Assembly (NCBI RefSeq): GCF_002259585.1
Contig: NZ_MWWS01000004.1
Span: forward strand, 496,001-560,000
Reading direction: 5' to 3'
DNA from: Bombiscardovia coagulans
GTDB taxonomy: Bacteria; Actinomycetota; Actinomycetes; Actinomycetales; Bifidobacteriaceae
Length of the DNA: 64,000 bases
Position numbers and translations under genes: made by a program. Below are positions 37,011 through 47,890 of this stretch, in pieces (within the stretch, counting starts at the first letter, position 1; each line of letters begins with the position of its first letter). Below the pieces are notes generated by a model. The model saw only the letters and a list, made by a program, of their open reading frames with translations, searched no databases and had not been told where the DNA came from.

Positions 37011-37810
37011 TCCAGCAAGAAACTCAGGAGAAAACGGCCATGAGTGAGTCTAAGCAAGCTGACTCCCAGCAACTACAAACCGTGCTTAGGCTGGATCAGG
37101 TACGTAAATCTTATGGTTCGAATGCAGTGTTACGAGGGATCTCTTTTCAAGTACGTGCTCATGAAACAGTTGCCCTTCTGGGACCTTCAGGTTCTGGAAA
37201 ATCGACATTGATGAAATGTATCAATTTACTTGAAGAAGTCAATGATGGGCAAATATGGTTGGGAGACACAGACATTACGAACCCAACAGTCAATCGTGAT
37301 CATTGTCGCTCCAGAATTGGGGTTGTTTTCCAGCAGTTTAACCTCTTCCCCCATATGAACGTGTTAAAAAACGTGACTTTGGGCGCTATTAAGGTTCATA
37401 ACATGCCGAAAGATGAGGCCAATGACAAGGCACTGGAATTACTAGATCGAATTGGAATGAGAGCAAAGGCTAGCTCATACCCCGACCAGCTTTCTGGTGG
37501 TCAACAGCAGCGCGTCGCCATCGTACGTGCCCTCATGTGCGATCCAGAGCTTTTACTCCTCGACGAAATAACTTCTGCCTTAGACCCTATGCTGGTCGGC
37601 GAAGTCCTTGAAATGGTTGCCGAGTTAAAAACCAAGGGAACCACCATACTCATGGCCACTCACGAAATGTCATTTGCTCATGATGCTGCTGATCGCATAG
37701 TCTTGCTTTTAAACGGAAAAATTGCTGAAAATGGCAGCCCCCGAGAAGTAATGGACGAATCTCAGAACCCACAAACGATCGAATTTTTCAGCCATTTCCG
37801 CGGCATCTAA
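37007..37810 (+). CDS. Amino-acid ABC transporter ATP-binding protein
   Basis: 267 residues with GGAGG six bases before ATG. GlnQ/HisP type ATPase: Walker A GPSGSGKST, Q-loop VFQQFNLFPHM, signature LSGGQQQRVAI, Walker B LLLLDEITSALD, H-loop ATHEM. The usual Pro of DEPTSALD is Ile here (DEITSALD), a minor variant. A 25-residue polar head precedes the domain. It completes the importer started at 35253; the ribF gene converges 76 bp downstream. Confidence 0.94.
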   Translation: MIQQETQEKTAMSESKQADSQQLQTVLRLDQVRKSYGSNAVLRGISFQVRAHETVALLGPSGSGKSTLMKCINLLEEVNDGQIWLGDTDITNPTVNRDHCRSRIGVVFQQFNLFPHMNVLKNVTLGAIKVHNMPKDEANDKALELLDRIGMRAKASSYPDQLSGGQQQRVAIVRALMCDPELLLLDEITSALDPMLVGEVLEMVAELKTKGTTILMATHEMSFAHDAADRIVLLLNGKIAENGSPREVMDESQNPQTIEFFSHFRGI

Positions 37811-37886
37811 ATGAGGTATTGTAAGAACCAACCACCCAGCTTATACACAAGTGACATAGTTGAATACGAGATAGCACAGAGGAAGG

Positions 37887-39140
37887 TCACCCTACAGATT
37901 CTTGCGCAATTCGTAAAGAATCAGCTGCATCTTGTGCAAGCTGTTTTACTAACGCATCAGCATCTGGATACTTCTTTTGGGGACGTAAATAGGACAAGAA
38001 CTCGACCCTGACCCTGTGACCATACAAATCAAGCCAGTTATCTCCTGCTATAGCGTTGACTTCGAGAACCCGTTCGTACTGCTTCCCCTCACTGGCAAAC
38101 GTTTCTTTAGTACCAATAGATATAGCAGCCGGCCACCGCCACACCGACCCCGAAGCCAGACGTACATCGTGCCCGGGATCAGCAGTCAAGGTCTGTGTAT
38201 GGTTATCCGATTGAGACTGATTGTCTGAATCACTGTCTTGCCTTGGTTTTCCCAGATCGACGAGCCAACCTGCATACACTCCATCAACCGGCATATAACC
38301 TTCATGCTCTTGTGATACGTTAGCTGTTGGGTAGCCGAGTTCTCGCCCTCGCTTCTCACCATGCACGACCTCACCTTCAACCGCGTAAGTATGGCCTAAA
38401 ACTGCATTGGCAGCATGTATTCGACCACTTGCCAGTAGGTAACGAACGTTGGAGGAGCTCCACATACGAACCTTTTTACAGGCATGAGCTTTAGTCCAAG
38501 CCCGCATCTCAGCTTTGCTCATCTCTACAAGAGGATCACTCGGTTCTCCTGGACCATCAGGTACTTGCTGATGAACAATTTGTGGTACCCATGTGTAGCC
38601 AGGACCAGCATCATCTACGATATCAAGTGTAAACACCCCAGTAGCTTGTGAAAGTTCCTCAACAGCCTGTACATTACCCGACCGTCCAGCTCCCATGGTT
38701 GCATCGCGACCTAGGACCAATGTACGCATGCCAAGCTTACCCACAAGAGTTCCTATGAAATACCGGAATGATTTGGCAGCAAAAGCTAAGTTGTAGCTGA
38801 TAGACAGTACCCAATCAACCCCCAGTTGCTTCATGAGGCGAATTCTCTCCGAAGCAGCCATTAATTCATCTTCGTGGTTTCTAAGCTCTTGATCTGGCAG
38901 CTCAGCACCAGAATGAGACGCAGCATAGGAGTGTACCCTTTTAGGGCTCGGGTCAAACAGAATAACTACAGCAAAATCACCCTGTTGATGAGCTAATTGT
39001 ACGACACGTTGTATCACTGCTTGATGCCCTCGGTGCATGCCATCGAAAACTCCTACAGTCACTACGCACTTTTTTGTTGTACTGAGGGTGGGCCAGTTCA
39101 CAATACCACTTGCGTCTGGTTCAAGTCTGCTGATTTTCAT
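37887..39140 (-). CDS. ribF: Bifunctional riboflavin kinase / FAD synthetase
   Basis: 417 residues; longer than the usual 310-340 because of inserts around the interdomain region and a polar stretch (near residues 305-335, rich in Asp, Ser, Gln). N-terminal FMN adenylyltransferase: TVGVFDGMHRGHQAVI; C-terminal flavokinase: GRELGYPTANV and DGVYAGWLVD. Makes FMN and FAD from riboflavin. Its ATG overlaps the truB stop by 4 bp. Last gene of the nusA-infB-rbfA-truB-ribF group. Confidence 0.94.
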   Translation of the reverse strand: MKISRLEPDASGIVNWPTLSTTKKCVVTVGVFDGMHRGHQAVIQRVVQLAHQQGDFAVVILFDPSPKRVHSYAASHSGAELPDQELRNHEDELMAASERIRLMKQLGVDWVLSISYNLAFAAKSFRYFIGTLVGKLGMRTLVLGRDATMGAGRSGNVQAVEELSQATGVFTLDIVDDAGPGYTWVPQIVHQQVPDGPGEPSDPLVEMSKAEMRAWTKAHACKKVRMWSSSNVRYLLASGRIHAANAVLGHTYAVEGEVVHGEKRGRELGYPTANVSQEHEGYMPVDGVYAGWLVDLGKPRQDSDSDNQSQSDNHTQTLTADPGHDVRLASGSVWRWPAAISIGTKETFASEGKQYERVLEVNAIAGDNWLDLYGHRVRVEFLSYLRPQKKYPDADALVKQLAQDAADSLRIAQESVG

Positions 39141-40195
39141 CTGCTTCCTATCTGCTTACCACTAGCTTCTTGTATGGGCTTATTATAAGTAGGTTCAAAG
39201 GGAAATACTGCTGACGGCTTAGCTGTATCTTTACCACGGGGCTCCACAAGGGCGATAAGATGCTCTTCTTTGTCTTCTAAAGTCAGCACTGCTGCTGCCG
39301 GTTCCGTTAGTGGCAGGTTAAGAAATTGACCGTGTTCCAATGCTTGAGCTTGTTCAAGGCTGACAGGCAATGAAGGCATGGCCATCTTAGCCCCTTGAAC
39401 GAGACTTATAGCACGAGCAAGTATTTGTGCACGGTCTTGATCTAAGATGGCCTTATTTTTGGTTTGATAGAGTCCTTCTCGGTCACGGAATGTGTGTGGC
39501 ACCACATGTGCTGTAAGCACATGCTGAGACAGTGATACATTGCTTATATCAAAACGCCCTACCCGGGTACGCCGCAGATACGTAAGGTGACCACCAACAC
39601 CTAGCTCACGGCCTAAGTCTCGACCTAAAGCACGAATATACGTGCCTGATGAGCAAGAAATACGAGCCTGGATATCAATAACTGCCTGACCATTGTCTGC
39701 AACGGTCCGTTTGAATCCAAGTAAACTGTATTCGCTAACGTTGATATTACGAGCCTTTAAAGCAACTACTTGCCCTTGTCTAGCCAGCTCATACGCACGC
39801 TTACCGTCCACTTTAATAGCTGAATATGCATTAGGTACTTGCTGGATATTCCCGGTGTAGTGGTTGGCGATTATATTCTCTACCTGACTTTGAGTCACTC
39901 GTTCTATTCGTTCCACCACTTGTGGAGGCGAAGGCAACACTGTGCCTTCAGCATCATCTGTCTGCGTTGCTTGGCCTAAGCGAATCGTGGTTTCATAAGT
40001 CTTGTCGTGGTCCACGATGACATTGAGAAGTCTCGTGGCCTGTCCAAATCCAATGATGAGAGCTCCGGTCGCCATTGGGTCTAAGGTCCCCGCATGCCCT
40101 ACTTTTCGTATGCCCAGCTGAGCACGTACAGCAGCAACCAAGTCGTGGCTGGTTACTCCTTGAGGCTTGTCAATGACTAATATCCCGCTCTTCAT
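39137..40195 (-). CDS. truB: tRNA pseudouridine-55 synthase
   Basis: 352 residues. Catalytic Asp in GHAGTLDPMATGALI; start motif VIDKPQGVTSHDLV; YEL/AYSAIKVDGKRAYELAR; SCSSGTYIRALGRDLG. Makes the universal psi55 in the T-loop. C-terminal region (after about 250) includes a PUA-like part and a polar tail. A hairpin lies between rbfA and this gene. Confidence 0.95.
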   Translation of the reverse strand: MKSGILVIDKPQGVTSHDLVAAVRAQLGIRKVGHAGTLDPMATGALIIGFGQATRLLNVIVDHDKTYETTIRLGQATQTDDAEGTVLPSPPQVVERIERVTQSQVENIIANHYTGNIQQVPNAYSAIKVDGKRAYELARQGQVVALKARNINVSEYSLLGFKRTVADNGQAVIDIQARISCSSGTYIRALGRDLGRELGVGGHLTYLRRTRVGRFDISNVSLSQHVLTAHVVPHTFRDREGLYQTKNKAILDQDRAQILARAISLVQGAKMAMPSLPVSLEQAQALEHGQFLNLPLTEPAAAVLTLEDKEEHLIALVEPRGKDTAKPSAVFPFEPTYNKPIQEASGKQIGSR

Positions 40196-40220
40196 GGATT
40201 CCGGTAATCGCTTTCTACAG

Positions 40221-40261
40221 AACAGGGGCCCGTACCAATATAAACGGTACCAGCCCCTGTT
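40221..40261 (-). terminator. Hairpin between rbfA and truB
   Basis: Stem AACAGGGGC-CCGTACC / GGTACC-A-GCCCCTGTT with a 9-base loop. No T-run follows on the minus strand. Could attenuate read-through from rbfA into truB-ribF or mark an RNA processing site. Confidence 0.5.
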
Positions 40262-40266
40262 GCGGT

Positions 40267-40803
40267 TCAGATCAAGGAAGTAGCATCCTCATCAGGAATG
40301 TCAAACCTGTCGGCCATATCAAAACTGGTGTCTTGAACTTCACCTGTTTCACTGTCACCTGTTTCGTCTTCATCATGGCGATAAGGATCTGGATCACCTG
40401 CATACTGCGCATGAGCACGTGCTTTTTGTAACTCTTCATCGCGCTTTTGCGCCACTGTAAGCACATCTTCGATTTCATTAGCCTGTGATGGAACCTCATC
40501 GTAGATGAATCGCAAAGCAGGTGTTAGTCGCAGGCCAGCTTTGGCACCCACAAGTGAACGTAAACGCCCCGTAGCCTGGCGAAGTGCCTGCTGAGCCCGC
40601 TTACGTTCACCTTCCTCATGTCCTGGTTTACCGATTTGTGTCCAATACACCTTAGCCAGCTGCATGTCATTGGTAACACGGACTTCGGTAATGGTCACCC
40701 CATTAAGGCGTTTATCATGCATGTGGGTTTCAAGGGACGAAGCGATGACCCGCTGAATCAGTGATGCTATTCTCACAGCTCTTGGATTTGTGCCAGAGGC
40801 CAC
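40267..40803 (-). CDS. rbfA: 30S ribosome-binding factor A
   Basis: 178 residues. KH-type domain in the first 120 residues (NPRAVRIASLIQRVIASSLE, the VTITEVRVTNDMQLAKVYWT strand, LRLTPALRFIYDE). The last 50 residues are an acidic tail (DEDETGDSETGE) beyond the normal RbfA length of about 120-150. Assists 16S 5' end maturation and cold adaptation. Lies 48 bp after infB. Confidence 0.94.
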   Translation of the reverse strand: MASGTNPRAVRIASLIQRVIASSLETHMHDKRLNGVTITEVRVTNDMQLAKVYWTQIGKPGHEEGERKRAQQALRQATGRLRSLVGAKAGLRLTPALRFIYDEVPSQANEIEDVLTVAQKRDEELQKARAHAQYAGDPDPYRHDEDETGDSETGEVQDTSFDMADRFDIPDEDATSLI

Positions 40804-40851
40804 CGCTTACTCCTTCTTGTTCTTGTGCATTGCTTGTTCACACGCACTTGC

Positions 40852-43743
40852 TTACTTGCGTTCAACTTCACGCATTTCAAATGTCTCGATGATATCGCCG
40901 AGCTGAATGTCATTGAAGTCACCCAAGTTAATACCTGCCTCGTAGCCCTCAGAGACCTCGGTAACGTCGTCCTTGAAACGACGCAAGGTGGAAATCTCCA
41001 GATCGTTGATGGTCACAACACCGTTGCGAGAGATACGAGCCTTGGTGCCGCGCTTGACTGTACCGTCTTGAACCATAACACCTGCGATGTTGCCAAACTT
41101 GGAAGAGCGGAAGATCTCGCGAATCTCTGAATGAGAGGTTGTAGTTTCCTCATATTCAGGCTTGAGCATGCCCTTCAAGGCGGCTTCGATGTCCTCGGTG
41201 GCCTGGTAGATAACGGAGTAGTACTTGATCTCTACCCCTTCTTTGTCTGCCAGCTCTTGGACCTGCCTGTTGGGTCGTACATTGAAGCCAATGATAACTG
41301 CCTTGTCGACGGTTGCTAGGTTGACATCGTTCTGGGTAATGGCGCCCACTCCGCGATGAATAACCTGGATGCCTACTTCGTCGGATACTTCTATCTTCAT
41401 CAAGGCATCTTCCAGTGCTTCCACAGAACCAGAAGACTCACCCTTGATAACGATATTGAGCATATCCACTTCGGACTTGGCAAACTGCTCTTTGAGGCTT
41501 TCCAGAGAGACTATCTTACGACGCTTTGCCAATTGCGCTGCTCGAGCAGTTGCCTCACGCTTCTCAGCAATCTGACGGGCTGTACGATCATCTGGAGCCA
41601 CTAAGAAGAGGTCACCAGCAGTTGGAACAGAAGTGAGACCAAGCACCTGTACAGGTGTCGATGGACCAGCTTCCTTCATGGCAGTGCCATTTTCGTCTAA
41701 CATAGCACGAACACGACCGTATGCTGAACCAGCTACGATAGCGTCACCCACATGAAGCGTACCTTGTTGCACAAGGACGGTTGCAATCGCACCCCGCCCC
41801 TTATCCAAACGGGCTTCAACTGTGGCTCCACGACTATCCATCTTGGGGTTAGCACGCAAATCCAAATCCGCGTCCGCAGTCAGCAAGACAGCTTCTAGGA
41901 GCTTGTCCACATTTGTACCCATCTTGGCAGAAATATCAACGAACATGGTATCGCCGCCGTACTCTTCAGATACCAGGCCAAACTCGGTAAGCTGACCACG
42001 TACCTTGTCAGGGTTAGCGCCGTCCACATCAATCTTGTTGACAGCAACCACAATCGGCACATTGGCGGCCTTGGCATGGTTAATAGCTTCGACAGTCTGG
42101 GGCATCACACCATCATCCGCAGCCACAACCAAGATAGCCACATCAGTGAGTTCTGCACCTCGAGCACGCATTGCGGTGAACGCCTCGTGACCTGGTGTAT
42201 CAAGGAAGGTGATCTTTCGTGGTTCACCTTCTAGCTCAACTGTCACTTGATAAGCGCCGATACGCTGAGTGATGCCACCAGCTTCGTGAGCGCTGGTATT
42301 GGTCTGACGAATCGTATCAAGCAACCGCGTCTTACCATGATCAACGTGGCCCATGACCGTAACGACAGGAGGTCTCGAGACCAAGTTACTTTCATCCTGA
42401 TCCGCCTGCTCAGAATCTAGGTCGATGTCGAATTGCTGTAGAAGTTCTCGGTCTTCTTCCTCAGCCGATACGATCTTGATATTCCAACCAATCTCTTGGC
42501 CTAGAATCTCGAAAGTGGCCTCATCCAAAGATTGGGTTGCAGTAGCCATCTCTCCTAAATGGAAGAGCACCGTAACTAGGGCGGCAGGGTTGACATTAAT
42601 CTTCTCTGCTAAATCAGAAAGTGTAGCTCCCTGACGCAATTTGATAGTTTGCCCGTTACCTGAAGGAATACGCACTCCGCCGATAACGGGTGCTTTCATC
42701 TCCTCGAATTCTTGCCTCTTGGCCATCCTGTTCTTACGAGCCTTGGAGGATTTACCCCCCTGGCGACCAAAAGCACCTGCGGCCCCACCGCGTCCGCGAC
42801 CGCGACCTGAAGGACCAGAATTCTGGAAGCTTGCGCCTGTGCCCGCACCTGCACCTGGACCCGCACCAAAGCGATTACCACCGCCTTGACCAGGACGGGC
42901 TGAGCCTCCTGCCGGTGCCCCAGAACGGTTGTGTCCCCACTGATTGGGTCTACTGCTGCCTGCACCTGATCCTTGACCTGGGCGCCCGTTACGGAAGTGA
43001 CCACGTCCGCCGCCATTGCCATTAGAGCCCGACTTCCGACCTTCACCTGCACCTGGCTTAGCCATTGGATGTGGGCGTGGAATATCACTAGGCATTGGGG
43101 CATGCATCCCCTGCTTGCGGCTGAATGGATTATTTCCGGGACGAGGAGTGGCAACACTTTTCCGAGCACCAGGCTTTACCGGCGAATGCGATCCTGGTTG
43201 AGCACCTGGGGTTGCTGGTTTAGGAGTCGGATTCTGGCGGCGCTGAGTCTGGTCGTTATGAGCACGAGCTGGCGCCGCAGGGCGTCCAGCACCTGGTTTC
43301 GCCTTGTTTTCTGACTTATGTTGCCCTGTAGGAACATGAGCCGAAGTTCGTGCTGGTGACTGTGGTGAAGGTTTGCGTGCATTATCGTTTACCTGTACTG
43401 TTTCAGGTTCAACTACAGCGCTCACTTCTTGTTTCTTCTGGGACACTGACCTTGCTGGTCCAGGCTTCACAGAACTCTTTTTTGCTGAACCCTTGCTCGG
43501 AGAAGCAGCATCTGTAGAGCCGGTTGAAGTGTGTCCAGATTTAGCTGGTTTTTCAGTAGTCCCTTGGCTAGATTCTTGCTGATCAGCCGAGGGAAAAGCA
43601 GTTTTTAAACGACGCACTACTGGCGCCTCTACCGTGGAAGAAGCTGACTTAACAAACTCTCCCATTTCTTTGAGCTTATTTAAGACAGTCTTGCTATCTA
43701 CGCCAAGCTCCTTGGCTAATTCATACACGCGCGCTTTGGGCAC
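40852..43743 (-). CDS. infB: Translation initiation factor IF-2
   Basis: 963 residues. N-terminal IF2_N subdomain ([24 protein letters not shown]), then a 290-residue Pro/Gly/Arg/Asn-rich linker (about 55-345) typical of actinobacterial IF-2, a second IF2_N domain (about 370-420), then the G domain: G1 GHVDHGKT, G3 DTPGHEAF, G4 NKID, followed by the C-terminal domains that bind fMet-tRNA. GTPase that joins the ribosomal subunits at the start codon. Confidence 0.96.
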   Translation of the reverse strand: MPKARVYELAKELGVDSKTVLNKLKEMGEFVKSASSTVEAPVVRRLKTAFPSADQQESSQGTTEKPAKSGHTSTGSTDAASPSKGSAKKSSVKPGPARSVSQKKQEVSAVVEPETVQVNDNARKPSPQSPARTSAHVPTGQHKSENKAKPGAGRPAAPARAHNDQTQRRQNPTPKPATPGAQPGSHSPVKPGARKSVATPRPGNNPFSRKQGMHAPMPSDIPRPHPMAKPGAGEGRKSGSNGNGGGRGHFRNGRPGQGSGAGSSRPNQWGHNRSGAPAGGSARPGQGGGNRFGAGPGAGAGTGASFQNSGPSGRGRGRGGAAGAFGRQGGKSSKARKNRMAKRQEFEEMKAPVIGGVRIPSGNGQTIKLRQGATLSDLAEKINVNPAALVTVLFHLGEMATATQSLDEATFEILGQEIGWNIKIVSAEEEDRELLQQFDIDLDSEQADQDESNLVSRPPVVTVMGHVDHGKTRLLDTIRQTNTSAHEAGGITQRIGAYQVTVELEGEPRKITFLDTPGHEAFTAMRARGAELTDVAILVVAADDGVMPQTVEAINHAKAANVPIVVAVNKIDVDGANPDKVRGQLTEFGLVSEEYGGDTMFVDISAKMGTNVDKLLEAVLLTADADLDLRANPKMDSRGATVEARLDKGRGAIATVLVQQGTLHVGDAIVAGSAYGRVRAMLDENGTAMKEAGPSTPVQVLGLTSVPTAGDLFLVAPDDRTARQIAEKREATARAAQLAKRRKIVSLESLKEQFAKSEVDMLNIVIKGESSGSVEALEDALMKIEVSDEVGIQVIHRGVGAITQNDVNLATVDKAVIIGFNVRPNRQVQELADKEGVEIKYYSVIYQATEDIEAALKGMLKPEYEETTTSHSEIREIFRSSKFGNIAGVMVQDGTVKRGTKARISRNGVVTINDLEISTLRRFKDDVTEVSEGYEAGINLGDFNDIQLGDIIETFEMREVERK

Positions 43744-43966
43744 TTATTTTCTCCTTACACCGACCGCGCGTATGGAGGCGCAGTCATCCCAGTTTGACGG
43801 TGAACATATCCTGTCTCATCGTGCGACCATGATTGTGTTACCTCGTCTCTTTTACAGCACCCGGGCAGCTTCAAGCTACACATGGCAGATGCTCTTTTAA
43901 GCATACTCGTCATTGCGGATGTTTCAGTCAGCTGCTTTCTCCCGAAGTGAAGCTTGCTGAAATGTC

Positions 43967-45115
43967 TTAATCCTGCTTCTCGATATCAGCAGTAGACTCT
44001 TGCTCAGAACTGCTTTCACATTCAGCGCTAGCCAGATCCGACTGAGATTGCTCACGTTCCATCCGAACCTGATTTTCAGCTTGCTGAATCTTCTCCTGAG
44101 CCTTGAGCTGTGCTTGATGCGTTTCTAACGATTCAATTCCGATTTTCCAACCAGTGAGCTTTGCTGCTAAACGAGCATTTTGTCCCTCCTTGCCTATAGC
44201 AAGAGAGAGCTGGGAATCACGAATGTAAGCTACAGCAGTTTGATTGCGTTCCGATACGATCTGCACTTCTCGCACAGCAGCGGGAGAAAGCGCTGCTCCA
44301 ATGAAAGCAGCTGGATCTTCCGACCAATCAACAATATCAATTTTCTCGTTACCTAAGTTTTCCATGACTGCCCGCACACGAGCCCCATTAGGACCTATGA
44401 GAGCCCCCTTAGGATTGACACCTTTAGTGTTTGCCCTCACAGCGATCTTGGTCCGTGCTCCGGCCTCGCGAGCAATGCCCATAATGGAAACCGCTCCAGA
44501 ATTAAGCTCAGGCACTTCCAATTCAAAGAGACGACGGACTAGCCCAGGATGAGAACGCGAGACCACAATCTCAGGTCCCTTGAAGCCACGAGAGACCGTA
44601 ACCACGTACACGCGAATGCGCTGCCCGTGCCTATAACGTTCACCAGGCACTTGCTCACGTCTGGGTAATATAGCTTCTACATCTCCGACAGCAACATGTA
44701 CGTTGCTTAAATCTGAGGCATCCTGCTGTACCACACCAGTAACAAGGTGCTCTTTTTGTCCTGCAAAAGCACCGAAAATACGCTGGTCTTCTGCTTTGCG
44801 GAAGAGATCACTAAGAACACCTCTTGCTGTAGATGCCGCTACACGACCAAAATCTTTCGGAGTATCGTCATACTCGGCACCCAGCATAGGACTCGGATGA
44901 GGATTATCTGGTGTGGGTTCCTGCGGGATTTCATCCTGAGCCCAGATAGTAAGTGCATTCGCTCGATTATCGAGTTCAACACGTGCATGCCTAGCCGCAT
45001 GTGGGGTCTTTGAATATGCTAGGCGGAGGGCTTCAGAGAGAGCTTCCTCTAAGGTCTCGGCATCTATTCCTTGCTCTGCTGCTAACTGATGAATTTCAGC
45101 CAGATCCAATTCCAT
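43967..45115 (-). CDS. nusA: Transcription termination/antitermination factor NusA
   Basis: 382 residues. N-terminal RNA-polymerase-binding domain, S1 domain (about 130-200: [36 protein letters not shown]), KH1 and KH2 (VGARTK-like [26 protein letters not shown] and [21 protein letters not shown]), then a Gln/Glu/Ser-rich tail. Good GGAGGG before ATG. Heads the operon; neither rimP upstream nor ylxR downstream is present, unlike the common bacterial order. Confidence 0.95.
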   Translation of the reverse strand: MELDLAEIHQLAAEQGIDAETLEEALSEALRLAYSKTPHAARHARVELDNRANALTIWAQDEIPQEPTPDNPHPSPMLGAEYDDTPKDFGRVAASTARGVLSDLFRKAEDQRIFGAFAGQKEHLVTGVVQQDASDLSNVHVAVGDVEAILPRREQVPGERYRHGQRIRVYVVTVSRGFKGPEIVVSRSHPGLVRRLFELEVPELNSGAVSIMGIAREAGARTKIAVRANTKGVNPKGALIGPNGARVRAVMENLGNEKIDIVDWSEDPAAFIGAALSPAAVREVQIVSERNQTAVAYIRDSQLSLAIGKEGQNARLAAKLTGWKIGIESLETHQAQLKAQEKIQQAENQVRMEREQSQSDLASAECESSSEQESTADIEKQD

Positions 45116-45195
45116 GTCAAGGCCCTCCTATGAAGTTATACGACTCAACAAAGCCATTCGGCTTAGGTCTACAATCCAAGCTATCGTAGCCTCTC

Positions 45196-46098
45196 ATGCA
45201 GACACTTTTCAGGTTAATGACGCGCAGAAAAAGTCATATCCTAACCCGAACCATTGCTATGCTCCTATTAAGTGCGATAGCAGTATCCTTAGGTGGCTGC
45301 TCTCCCCTCATCTCAATTCAAGAAACAGACCCACCACAAGAACACGTCGAACTCAGCCTTTGTGACCAAGCTTGGACCAAAGCTCACAGAGCAGAACAAT
45401 TCATGGCTGATCCCCTGTTCAGCAGAGCAGCAGGTTCCCGTACCATAGAACCTCTCGCGGCCAGCCATGCTTGGAGCGAGGTCGCCGTCAACTGTCCAAC
45501 CCGACTTGAAGAGGCAGTCACGCGCTCAGCGTTAGCCTTAACCCAAGCCAATACACGGCAGGCAGTTACACAACCTTACGAAATGACAGCAGATGTCTTA
45601 CCTAGCTTAGCGTCAACAGCCAGCGTCATGTCTGTTGACGAACTGGTAACAGCAGCTAAAGCTGAAGATGAGGCTGGATTTGCTACGACAGTCCTCGCGG
45701 GGCGCAACTCAAGTGCTTCAAATTTTCTTTTACAAACCGCAGATCATCACCATACAGCCGCTCAAACATTCGCATTAACACTCTCAGGGTCAAACGATCC
45801 TCGACAAGGAGTGTACTCGGTTGAAGAACTGTTACGAGCTCCCCAGGTAACTGTTGACCCTAGCACTCAGCTTCAGGCGCCCACTCCTGCAATTGTGGAA
45901 ATCAATTGCGCACGGTCCCTACTAAAGGTTACCAACGATTTTTCCATTTCTCACGCCGCAGCTCATCAGTCCGGAGAAGGTAGGCTAAAAGCCGGACTGA
46001 CAGCTTTAACACAATTAGCGATCGCACACGTCTATACTGCCTTCTTACTGGGTTATCCGACCTTCGATCAGGCCCTCTTTCAAAGTCTTAACCAGTAG
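45196..46098 (+). CDS. Hypothetical lipoprotein
   Basis: 300 residues. Signal peptide with basic head (MTRRKSHILTR), hydrophobic core and lipobox SLGGC (Cys35), so membrane-anchored outside the cell. The mature part is helical and Ala/Thr-rich with no known motif; a SADHHHTAAQTF-like His cluster at about residue 177-181 is present. An ATG at 45217 is an alternative start with a slightly better upstream AGG. Divergent from nusA with 80 bp between. Function unknown. Confidence 0.7.
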   Translation: MQTLFRLMTRRKSHILTRTIAMLLLSAIAVSLGGCSPLISIQETDPPQEHVELSLCDQAWTKAHRAEQFMADPLFSRAAGSRTIEPLAASHAWSEVAVNCPTRLEEAVTRSALALTQANTRQAVTQPYEMTADVLPSLASTASVMSVDELVTAAKAEDEAGFATTVLAGRNSSASNFLLQTADHHHTAAQTFALTLSGSNDPRQGVYSVEELLRAPQVTVDPSTQLQAPTPAIVEINCARSLLKVTNDFSISHAAAHQSGEGRLKAGLTALTQLAIAHVYTAFLLGYPTFDQALFQSLNQ

Positions 46099-46427
46099 TC
46101 AACGCCACCATCAGCCACCGATGTATCACACAATACTGACTGAGTATTTGTCCGACTGAATATTTGACTGACTGGATATTCGTCTATCTTGAGCGCTCAT
46201 CTCCGAGCACAAGGCACATTGGGATGTTGCAGCAGTCACTCACAGACACAATTACAACTTACATATTCAAACAAAACACTCCTCCTTGAAAACTCGCTCT
46301 GATGCTCAGATTGACTAATAGAGACTGGAAGAAATCAATGTGATATCATTTATATATCAATGTAACAACAGTGAACTATGTAAGGACCAACTGCACAGAT
46401 TACTGGAAAGCAAAGTAAGGAAGAGCA
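46099..46427. other. Intergenic region upstream of the SPFH gene, with tandem repeats
   Basis: 329 bp. It holds three tandem 16-bp repeats (46138-46185, listed separately) and must contain the promoter of the SPFH gene. The remainder is AT-rich with no gene seen. Confidence 0.45.
46138..46185 (+). repeat. Three tandem 16-bp repeats
   Basis: Units GACTGAGTATTTGTCC, GACTGAATATTTGACT and GACTGGATATTCGTCT lie head to tail with no gap. Pairwise they share 12-13 of 16 bases. Confidence 0.75.
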
Positions 46428-47477
46428 ATGTCAGAACAAACAGCATTTACTCACATCAAGCCTCCTACTCAAGAAAAGATCGTTCATGCCGCTCACGGTT
46501 GGAAGGTGCTCCCGCTGCTTACACTTGGCTTTGTTGCCTCCATAGCACTCATCATTGCGGGAGGTTTGGTACTCAATAGCAACGAAGAAACTCACAATAG
46601 TACGTTCTTCTTAGGCCTGTGTGCGCTACTCCTTGGCATTGTGTGCGTCATTTGCACCTCCATTTCATATCTTGGCTTCTTTACCCTTGAGCCCAACGAA
46701 GCACGTGTACTCATCTTATTTGGCGAGTATAAGGGCACTGTACAGGAGACCGGCTTCTACTGGGGCAACCCATTTTATACTCGTTCACCCAAAAGCTCCA
46801 TACAGGTAAACACCAAGACCACTAAAGATGACCACGAAGAAAACAATACAGAGAGCAACAAGGCAGTCAAATCACTCATCAGCCTAAGAGCTCGCACTCT
46901 CAATAGCTCCAAACTCAAAGTGAATGACAAAAACGGTAATCCCATCGAAATCGCGGCAGTCATCGTATGGAGGGTCATAGATACCGCCAAAGCAGTGTTT
47001 GATGTCGATGATTACGAACAATACGTACGAACCCAGTCAGAGACAGCACTACGCTATGTAGCTAGCTTATACGCTTACGATCACAATGCCGACAGTGACG
47101 ATGCAAGCATTGACCAGATCACCTTACGCTCTAATATCAGCGAAATTTCAACGACCCTCAAAAATGAATTGGAAGAACGCCTGTCGGACGCTGGTATTCA
47201 GATCGATGATGCCCGCCTCAGTCATTTGGCTTACGCCCCAGAAATAGCTCAAGTCATGCTCCGCCGTCAACAAGCAGAGGCTATTATCGCAGCACGGACC
47301 AAGATTGTACAAGGAGCAGTATCTATGGTTGATATGGCTATAAAAGAACTCGAGGCAGACAACGTCGTTGAACTCGATAGCGAGCGCAAAGCCGCTATGG
47401 TATCCAACTTGATGGTTGTACTCTGCTCGGAAAACGACGCACAGCCAGTACTCAATACTGGTACTCTCTACAATTAA
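46428..47477 (+). CDS. SPFH/Band 7 domain membrane protein
   Basis: 349 residues; AAGGAAG upstream of ATG. Two N-terminal hydrophobic helices (about 28-50 and 60-85), then an SPFH domain ([56 protein letters not shown]), a coiled-coil-like part, and the end [29 protein letters not shown] proteins scaffold membrane microdomains and proteases. This two-helix actinobacterial form is usually followed by a small Arc-like gene, as here. Confidence 0.9.
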   Translation: MSEQTAFTHIKPPTQEKIVHAAHGWKVLPLLTLGFVASIALIIAGGLVLNSNEETHNSTFFLGLCALLLGIVCVICTSISYLGFFTLEPNEARVLILFGEYKGTVQETGFYWGNPFYTRSPKSSIQVNTKTTKDDHEENNTESNKAVKSLISLRARTLNSSKLKVNDKNGNPIEIAAVIVWRVIDTAKAVFDVDDYEQYVRTQSETALRYVASLYAYDHNADSDDASIDQITLRSNISEISTTLKNELEERLSDAGIQIDDARLSHLAYAPEIAQVMLRRQQAEAIIAARTKIVQGAVSMVDMAIKELEADNVVELDSERKAAMVSNLMVVLCSENDAQPVLNTGTLYN

Positions 47478-47559
47478 AATCTGAAGCAGGGGTTAATGGC
47501 AAGCACAGTAGACCCCTGCTTACCTAGTTCTATGAGACAGGCAGGCGAAAGGACAGTTG

Positions 47560-47763
47560 GTGACTGCGCGCAAACAATATCCACTCAGGATTGACCCTTC
47601 TTTATGGTCAGCTGTGGAACAATGGGCTGCCGACGATTTGCGCTCCATCAATGCTCAAATGGAATTTATTGTCCGTGACTCATTACGCCGAGCTGGTCGT
47701 CTACCCAAATCCAAACCCCCTCAATTTCACGATGATGTATCTCAACGCACACAGCATGAGTAA
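47560..47763 (+). CDS. Small Arc/ribbon-helix-helix-like protein
   Basis: 67 residues from GTG at 47560, with AAAGGA six bases upstream (an in-frame TTG precedes it by one codon). The [22 protein letters not shown] / [18 protein letters not shown] pattern is that of Arc-type ribbon-helix-helix proteins: a beta strand, then two helices with an NAQ turn. It follows the SPFH gene by 82 bp and is probably co-transcribed. It may regulate its own operon or act as a membrane-associated partner; not a proven antitoxin. Confidence 0.75.
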   Translation: MTARKQYPLRIDPSLWSAVEQWAADDLRSINAQMEFIVRDSLRRAGRLPKSKPPQFHDDVSQRTQHE

Positions 47764-47890
47764 CTGCCTTATAGTGAATGCTAATCCACTATCGCCGCAA
47801 ACTGAAACGAACCTGTTTTATTGACAATAATAGGGGCATCACAACCACCCCCCCCCATAAGAAGAGTGAGAAGTGAAGCCCCCACCAAAC

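Noticed and set aside
42641-43314. Long plus-strand open frames opposite infB
   Set aside because: They are mirror images of the Pro/Gly/Arg-rich IF-2 linker, which creates stop-free antisense frames.
47848-47856. Run of nine C residues after the Arc-like gene
   Set aside because: It lies in a non-coding gap between convergent genes, so slippage would not switch a gene; could also be an assembly artefact.
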